From the NCBI GenBank assembly GCA_035307785.1, contig DATGHS010000062.1:1-38319 (forward strand): DNA of 38,319 nt, read 5' to 3'. This document shows, in pieces, positions 32,653-38,319 of this stretch; within the stretch, counting starts at the first letter, position 1; every line of letters starts with the position of its first letter. Position numbers and translations under genes: made by a program. Source of the DNA: DATGHS01 sp035307785. GTDB taxonomy: Bacteria > Planctomycetota > Planctomycetia > Gemmatales > Gemmataceae. A model generated the notes under the pieces. That model worked only from the letters and a program-made list of their open reading frames with translations, was not told where the DNA came from and did no database searches.

Positions 32653-35600
32653 ATTCGACGAATACATTGCCGCTTTCGAATCGGCTTACTTGAACGGTTC
32701 GGCGCCAAGCCCCGCGGATTTTCTTCCGCCGGCCGGAGATCCCTTGCGCGCGCGACTATTGCCGGAGTTAATTCGCGTTGATCTCGAGTGGAGCTGGCGC
32801 CAAGGGCAACGGCATCGCATTGAAGATTACCGCCAATCGTTTCCGGAGCTGTTTGCGGAACCCGCTCTCTGCGCCGAAATCGCGTTCGAAGAGTACCGGC
32901 AGCGTTGCTTGGCCGGTGATGACTCTCACCCCGAAGAGTATCAACAGCGCTATCAGATTGATACCTCCGATTGGCCTCGGCCCGCAGACACCGAGACGAA
33001 CGGGCGGAAGTCGAGCGCGATTCGCGATAGGGACCATGAGGTCGCGCGCGAAGCGCCGAGTATGGCCCCTGATATATCGATTGCCGACCCAGCCACCATA
33101 CAGCTCGAGGTGGAGCGCGTGGTACCGGCCCAGAGTTTCTTTCCGGAAGCCGGCGGCCGATTCCTCGGCTTCCAATTGCTCGCGGAAATTGGCCGGGGAG
33201 CTTTCGCACGAGTGTTCCTCGCCCGGCAAATCTCGCTGGCGGACCGTCTCGTTGTCTTGAAACTCTCGGCTGCTCCGCACGGCGAATCGCAAAAACTGGC
33301 GCGGTTGCAACACACGAACATCGTCCCGATCTACTCGGCCCACCAAGACAGGGCCTACCACGCCGTATGCATGCCCTATTTCGGCGCCGTAACGCTCGAC
33401 CGCTTACTGCGCCGGATGAAACGATCGCTCGCGCTGCCCAAAACCGGCCAGGAACTTGTCGAGCTGCTGAGCGATCCGGCGACGTCCGAGTTGCCCCAAA
33501 ATGTCGCCGATATCGCGGGCCGACCGGAAGTTCATGACCAGTTCGAGAAGCTGAACTACGTCGATGCGGTCGTGTGGATTGCATCGCGATTGGCCGCGGG
33601 CCTCGCCCACGCCCACGCGCGCGGCATCGTTCACCGCGATTTGAAGCCCGCAAACATTTTGCTGGCCGATGACGGCCAGCCGATGCTGCTAGATTTCAAC
33701 GTAGCCGCCTCCACCACCGGGCGAGTTCGCGCCGGGGGCACGCCTTTATATATGCCGCCCGAGCAGCTCGAGAGTTTTTGCCAGGGCGAACCCAAGGCGG
33801 ATGTCGGCAGTGATCTCTATGCCCTCGGTATCGTCCTCTTTGAACTTCTCACGGGTCAACACCCTTATTCCATGAAGCCGAGACCCTTGACCGACGTGAT
33901 CCAGGAGATGCTCGCCGAGCGAAAACTGCCGCCACCGCCGCCGCGCCGGTTGAATCCGGAAATCACACCGGCAGTCGATGCCATCGTTCGCCGCTTACTC
34001 GACCCTGATCAAAAACGGCGCTACCAATCGGCCCGCCAGCTACAAGAGGACTTCGATGCTCATCTGGCCAACCAGCCGCTGCCACATACGCGCGAGCCGT
34101 CATGGAGTGAGCGGTTACGTAAGTGGAGGCGCCGCCATTCGCGCCTGGCGGTGGGAGGCGCGGTTGCTCTGGCCGTGGGTGTGTTTCTTCTGTTGCCGTT
34201 AACCGCGCTCGCCATCCGACGCCAGCAAATCGTGCATGCGGAAGCCATTACCACCATGTTGCAATCGCGCGAGGAACTCCGGGCTGCAGAATTCCACTTG
34301 GTTTTTGGGCAAGATCATCCTGGCGAACGGCAGAAGGGTAAAGACGAAGCCCGCGCCGTTCTCGACCGTTACCATGTTCTGGCTGAAGCTGACTGGTCGA
34401 ACCGGCCGGCCCTTCGGCGGCTGTCGGACGCCGAGCGGCAGCAATTCACCGCCGAGCTCGGCGAGTCGCTACTGCTGTTATCGCAACGAGAGCAGGCGGA
34501 CAAAGCCTACCAGGTTTCGCTGGACCTGAATCAGAAAGCGGAGCAAACTCTGGGCGAGCGCGCGCCGGCCACATTATGGAGACAGCGGGCCGAGCTTCTG
34601 GAACAGCTGGGCCGGAAGGATGAAGCCGATCAAGAGCGAAACCGCTCTCGGGGCTCCAATCCGGTGGCTGACCTCGATCTTATGCAAGAAGCATCGGAAC
34701 GCATCGCGGCCCATGATTTCGCCCAAGCCCTGATTCCCCTGGAACGGATCACCCAGCGCAATCCGCAATACCACCGCGCCTGGTTTAATGCCGGGCATTG
34801 CTATTTCATGCTCGGACGCATGAACGAGAGTGCCGCGAGCTTTTCGGTTTGCATCGCCCTGCACCCGGAATCGCCATGGGGATATTACTGCCGGGGCTTG
34901 GCATTTGGCCGAGTCGATGAGTTTGCCCGCGCGGTTGCTGATTTGGATCGGGCAATCGAATTGAAGCCAGAACAGGCTGGCTTCCTGGTAAATCGGGGCA
35001 TCTATCGAGGCAAGTTAAACGACCTGGCCGGCGCCGAAGCCGACTTTGCTCGCGCGCTCGAATTGGGCGGTTCTCCCGCGCGCGTATACCTGGTGCGCTC
35101 GCGCATTCGGTGCGACGCCGGGGATAGCAAAGGGGCCGACCGGGATCTTGCCGAAGGAATGCGACACGCACCTCGGGAGGAGGAAGCCTGGATTGATCGG
35201 GGTCTCGCCCAATTGGACAGCAACCCGAACGGTGCTCTTGCTGACTTGAACGAGGCGCTTAAACTGAATCCCCGGTCGCGCGATGGATTACAAAACAAAC
35301 AATACGTTCTGGCCGAGAAGCTCAATCGAACCAAGGAGGCCATCGCTGTTTTGGACACCATGATGGAATACTACCCGGATTGGATTCGAGCTTTGGGCGG
35401 ACGCGGCGTCTGCCACGCGCGGCTTGGAAACGTCAAGGAGGCTCGCCGGGACGCTGGTGAACTCTATCGCCGGGATCGTTCGCCGTTCGGGCTCTACCAG
35501 CAAGCCAGCCTTTTCGCACAACTGTCCCGGTATGAACCCAAGGCCGTAGACGAAGCGCTGATGCTGCTCGCCGAAGCGCTTCAGGCCGGTTTCACCGACC

Positions 35601-35725
35601 TGCGCCTGATCGAGGCGGATCTGGACATGAAACCTCTACGGGAACATCCCGAATTCCAACGGCTGCTTAAACTCGTACGAGAACTCAATGCGGCGGCGAA
35701 CAAGAACCAAGCCGGCTCGCATTGA
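32621..35725 (+). CDS. Membrane Ser/Thr protein kinase with TPR tail
   Basis: 1034 aa. The ATG at 32621 has ggagg 9 bases upstream; an in-frame ATG at 32636 has its ggagg directly adjacent, so the first is preferred. Residues 1-180 are a cytoplasmic region with a helical start. The Hanks-type kinase domain (about 184-480) shows the glycine loop IGRGAFARVFLAR, K214, HRDLKPAN (338-345), DFN (358-360, in place of DFG) and PPEQL (379-383). One membrane helix lies at about 509-531. The rest, probably outside the cytoplasm, has TPR repeats (PQYHRAWFNAGHCYFMLGRM, PWGYYCRGLAFGRVDEFARA, EEAWIDRGLAQLDSNPNGAL). The TPRs may sense a ligand or partner. It is translationally coupled to the ECF sigma factor, which I infer to be its target. 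Confidence 0.92.
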   Translation: MKTRRMPVIDEFDEYIAAFESAYLNGSAPSPADFLPPAGDPLRARLLPELIRVDLEWSWRQGQRHRIEDYRQSFPELFAEPALCAEIAFEEYRQRCLAGDDSHPEEYQQRYQIDTSDWPRPADTETNGRKSSAIRDRDHEVAREAPSMAPDISIADPATIQLEVERVVPAQSFFPEAGGRFLGFQLLAEIGRGAFARVFLARQISLADRLVVLKLSAAPHGESQKLARLQHTNIVPIYSAHQDRAYHAVCMPYFGAVTLDRLLRRMKRSLALPKTGQELVELLSDPATSELPQNVADIAGRPEVHDQFEKLNYVDAVVWIASRLAAGLAHAHARGIVHRDLKPANILLADDGQPMLLDFNVAASTTGRVRAGGTPLYMPPEQLESFCQGEPKADVGSDLYALGIVLFELLTGQHPYSMKPRPLTDVIQEMLAERKLPPPPPRRLNPEITPAVDAIVRRLLDPDQKRRYQSARQLQEDFDAHLANQPLPHTREPSWSERLRKWRRRHSRLAVGGAVALAVGVFLLLPLTALAIRRQQIVHAEAITTMLQSREELRAAEFHLVFGQDHPGERQKGKDEARAVLDRYHVLAEADWSNRPALRRLSDAERQQFTAELGESLLLLSQREQADKAYQVSLDLNQKAEQTLGERAPATLWRQRAELLEQLGRKDEADQERNRSRGSNPVADLDLMQEASERIAAHDFAQALIPLERITQRNPQYHRAWFNAGHCYFMLGRMNESAASFSVCIALHPESPWGYYCRGLAFGRVDEFARAVADLDRAIELKPEQAGFLVNRGIYRGKLNDLAGAEADFARALELGGSPARVYLVRSRIRCDAGDSKGADRDLAEGMRHAPREEEAWIDRGLAQLDSNPNGALADLNEALKLNPRSRDGLQNKQYVLAEKLNRTKEAIAVLDTMMEYYPDWIRALGGRGVCHARLGNVKEARRDAGELYRRDRSPFGLYQQASLFAQLSRYEPKAVDEALMLLAEALQAGFTDLRLIEADLDMKPLREHPEFQRLLKLVRELNAAANKNQAGSH

Positions 35726-35935
35726 TTCTCAGCTGCCAAAGTCAGGATTTTGATGATTTTGTGACTTTTTTTGGCGGTTGACGCTTGTAGTTTTTGTTCT
35801 ACTTTTTAACGACGTTGCTAGAAGAGCCTGGAACGCCCAATTTTCATCCCCAAGGCTGAACAGAAGAATACTGTGTGATGGATCGCTCCTTCCAAACTCC
35901 CGCCACGCCTGCGGACCACCGGCAGGGTTCCCGTC

Positions 35936-37855
35936 ATGACCCCCAAGTTCCGTCTTTTCCTCGAACCGTTGGAAGATCGCTGTGTTCCGGCCACGTGGGG
36001 TAACCCCTGGCCCGATCCTTCGCACCTGACGCTCAGCTTTGCTCCCAACGGCACTGCTGTCGATAGCAGCGCCAGCTCCTTGTTCGCCATGATGGGCAGC
36101 AATGCGTCGGCCTGGGAGCTCCAGATTCTGAAGGCCTTTCAGACCTGGGCAGTGAACTCCAATATCAACATCGGCGTGGTTTCCGATTCCGGCGCGTCCT
36201 TCACGGCGGGCGGCGCGATTCAGGGCGACCCGCGCTTTGGCGACATCCGAATCGGGGCGACCCCGTATAGCACCGGGCAATTAGCTGAGACGTCCCCGTA
36301 CGATAGGTACAGTGCATGGTCCGGAAGCACGATCCTGAACTCCAATTATGCTTTTAGCCCGAGCGGTGCAACGGGGGCATTCGATCTGTTCAGCGTTATG
36401 CTGCACGAGGCTGGCCACACGTTTGGTTTTGCCGATAGCAATGACACGAGTTCGGTCGAGTACCAATACTACAAGACCTATACCGGGCTGTCGTCCGAAG
36501 ATATCGCCGCGCTACAAGGCCTTTACGGCGGCCCGCGCCACTTGGACCAATATGCCGGCGCTACGATTCCCAACAACGCCATGGCAACCGCCGCCACTTT
36601 GCCGGTGGGACAAACGATCCAGGGTGATATCTCCAACAACAATGAAGTTGAATGGTTCAAATTCAACACCGGGCTGGCCGTACTTCCGCTCACGCTTTCC
36701 TTCCGCACCAGTGGCGTGAGCCTGCTGACTGCCAAGGTCACGGTGTACAGCGCTGCCGGCAATGTAATCGCCTCCTCTCAATCGACCGACCCGCTTAACG
36801 GCAACCTGGTTCTGACGCTTCCGCCGTTGTCCTTATTGCAGACCTACTATGTGAAAGTGAGTTCCGCCCGCTCCGACGTGTTCGGCGTCGGCACCTATCA
36901 AATGCGCGTGGCGGACGACACACTTTCCGCTGTGACCGGCTTTTTGGCGGGCGTGGTCAATGTTTTCGAGCCACCCGATACCACCGACCCCGCCAACCTC
37001 AACGGCTCACAAGCGCAGGCCACGCATCTGGCCGGAAGCCAGTCCACCGCCGGCCCCCAGATCGACGCCCAAATTCAGGCAGAATTGGTCGCCAGCAATG
37101 ACTATGATTGGTACGCAATTAAAGCGCCGGCCTATGCCAGCGGCACGAATACCGAATCGATGCTGGTTTCCGCTTGGGGTGTCAACCGAGCGGTCCTCTC
37201 GCCCAAAGTTGAGATTTTCAATTCGAATGGCCAGCAACTCAACGCATCGGTCCTGACCGAAGACAGCTACTCGACGGTATTGCAACTGAACAACACTGTG
37301 CCGGGCGAGACCTACTATATTCGCGTGGACTCCAACACCGGTAGTCCGGGCGATTACAGGATGGCCGTGTCTTTTCCAACCAACGGCATTGACGTACCGA
37401 TTGCAGCTACCGGAACATTCGGCACAGCGGTTTCGAGCTCGACTTCGACGCTCACCTTGAACGAAGGCGGCTTCATGCACTTCGCGTTGTCGGTCGGAGG
37501 AACGGCCGGGACGTCGGACGGCGTCAGCATGACCATTTACGATGCGAACGGCAATGTCGTCACGACACTTTCTTCAGGCGCCGGCGACAGTCACAGCGTC
37601 GACCTTTGGCTCGGGGTGGGAAGTTACAGGGTCGTCTTCCAGCGTTCAAGTGCCAATACCTCGCCCTTAGACTTTCAGTTGCTGAGCCTCTTAACGACCG
37701 ACCCGGTGGGCATGGGACCGAGCAGCGGTTCGTCGCAAACGAGCGACAGTTCGACCAGTACCTCCAGCTCGGGGACTTCGAGCCAGATTTGGACGCAGAG
37801 TTCCGGCAGCTACACTAGCAGCACAAGCTCTACCAGCCAGACATCGTATTATTGA
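35936..37855 (+). CDS. Secreted metalloprotease of matrixin/snapalysin type with repeated C-terminal domains
   Basis: 639 aa. The N-terminus holds LEPLEDRCVP (9-18), the motif opening many large exported planctomycete proteins in place of a classical signal. A zinc-protease domain (about 25-210) has HEAGHTFGFAD (157-167): H157, E158 and H161 are the usual ligands and catalytic Glu. The third ligand position is D167, as in snapalysin-type HExxHxxGxxD, where matrixins have His. Three beta-rich repeats resembling PPC domains follow (starts near 215, 360 and 480; e.g. NNNEVEWFKFNTG, ASNDYDWYAIKAP). The last 40 residues are nearly all Ser and Thr, a likely surface linker. It is probably extracellular and calcium- or zinc-dependent. 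Confidence 0.85.
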   Translation: MTPKFRLFLEPLEDRCVPATWGNPWPDPSHLTLSFAPNGTAVDSSASSLFAMMGSNASAWELQILKAFQTWAVNSNINIGVVSDSGASFTAGGAIQGDPRFGDIRIGATPYSTGQLAETSPYDRYSAWSGSTILNSNYAFSPSGATGAFDLFSVMLHEAGHTFGFADSNDTSSVEYQYYKTYTGLSSEDIAALQGLYGGPRHLDQYAGATIPNNAMATAATLPVGQTIQGDISNNNEVEWFKFNTGLAVLPLTLSFRTSGVSLLTAKVTVYSAAGNVIASSQSTDPLNGNLVLTLPPLSLLQTYYVKVSSARSDVFGVGTYQMRVADDTLSAVTGFLAGVVNVFEPPDTTDPANLNGSQAQATHLAGSQSTAGPQIDAQIQAELVASNDYDWYAIKAPAYASGTNTESMLVSAWGVNRAVLSPKVEIFNSNGQQLNASVLTEDSYSTVLQLNNTVPGETYYIRVDSNTGSPGDYRMAVSFPTNGIDVPIAATGTFGTAVSSSTSTLTLNEGGFMHFALSVGGTAGTSDGVSMTIYDANGNVVTTLSSGAGDSHSVDLWLGVGSYRVVFQRSSANTSPLDFQLLSLLTTDPVGMGPSSGSSQTSDSSTSTSSSGTSSQIWTQSSGSYTSSTSSTSQTSYY

Positions 37856-38106
37856 GATTTGGCCGGTGCCACAGCCTGACTTTTCGAAGTCTAGAGTCTC
37901 AATGGCGGCAGATTCGGACCAAGCGATGAGCCCATAAAGCTGTCTTGAATGCTATATATGCTCACGGATGACGAATCAGTTAGCTCGCGCGGAATGCTTG
38001 GCAGACGTTGAACCACAAAAAGCAGGACCCTAGGCCGAATTCACGCCGGAATCAGGGCGCCAAGAGTTTTCTGGACTCATTGGCGCCCCGTTCCGTGCCA
38101 ATCGCG

Positions 38107-38319
38107 TCAGCGCGGGATACCAACCCGTTGCGGTGCAGGGGTCCAGCTACCGTATTGGTCCGTCACGAAATAACCGAGATTGTCGGTCCGAGAAACTGCC
38201 TCGGAAATGATTCTTCCCGTCGCAATTTCCTTGACGCGAAGAATGTCCAGGACCGCCGCGAATGCATAGTACCGGTCATGGTCGGCCGCAGCTAGATTGA
38301 CTTCTTGGGTAAGAGTTGT
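38107..38319 (-). CDS. C-terminal part of an unrecognised protein (runs off the right edge)
   Basis: Seventy codons are open from the window edge to a TGA at 38107-38109 on the minus strand. The translation includes AAADHDRYYAFAAVLDILRV, then RTDNLGYFVTDQYGSW and ends VGIPR. Its composition is protein-like, more so than the overlapping plus-strand frame at 38008-38295. The start and any domain lie outside the window. Function unknown. Confidence 0.6.
   Translation of the reverse strand, partial: TTLTQEVNLAAADHDRYYAFAAVLDILRVKEIATGRIISEAVSRTDNLGYFVTDQYGSWTPAPQRVGIPR

Noticed and set aside
38008..38295. 95-codon plus-strand frame near the right edge
   Set aside because: Low-complexity basic start and no motif; the minus-strand frame here looks more protein-like and runs off the edge.

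Overview
The window reads as a chromosomal segment of a planctomycete, most likely of the Gemmata type. The evidence is a set of families typical of that phylum: a DUF1549/DUF1553 protein with a planctomycete cytochrome-c domain followed by a DUF1501 protein, a TIGR03067-like lipoprotein domain, a WD40 protein with a HEAT-like tail, an ECF-like sigma factor overlapping a Ser/Thr kinase with TPRs, many Tat-exported proteins, and a protease starting with the LEPLEDR motif. No plasmid, phage, CRISPR or intact insertion sequence is visible.

Layout. At 1-1807 (minus) is a translationally coupled eutB-eutC pair for ethanolamine ammonia-lyase; both genes carry palindromic repeats inside the reading frame. 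At 1984-4055 (plus) are a ThuA-like protein, a Cys-rich protein and a TPR protein. At 4652-7445 (minus) is a respiratory pair: a Rieske protein and a cytochrome b fused to three cytochrome c domains. Divergent from it are two monohaem cytochromes c (7714-8295, 8633-9151) whose haem domains match those of the fusion. The stretch 9535-13777 is an accessory-looking region: a frameshifted lipoprotein, two hypothetical genes (one internally duplicated) and a leucine-rich repeat protein.

At 14320-19365 lie the DUF1549/DUF1553 and DUF1501 genes, with a decayed nucleotidyltransferase pair between them. Then come katG with a clear terminator, an MFS carrier, a small secreted protein, a Tat-exported protein of unknown function, scpB (TTG start), a DUF420 membrane protein (GTG start) and a Tat-exported sugar-isomerase-like protein. 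From 28 kb on: a proline-rich secreted protein with a good promoter, a WD40 protein, tRNA-Gln(UUG), the sigma factor-kinase pair, a snapalysin-like metalloprotease and the end of a further gene at the right edge.

Functional links: Rieske, cytochrome b-ccc and the two cytochromes c probably form one quinol-oxidising electron-transfer module. The sigma factor and kinase form a signalling unit. The DUF1549/1553-DUF1501 pair is a hallmark planctomycete export pair of unknown function. Short palindromic repeats are scattered through the window and are its most unusual structural aspect. All family calls were made by eye from sequence motifs; no database search was run.
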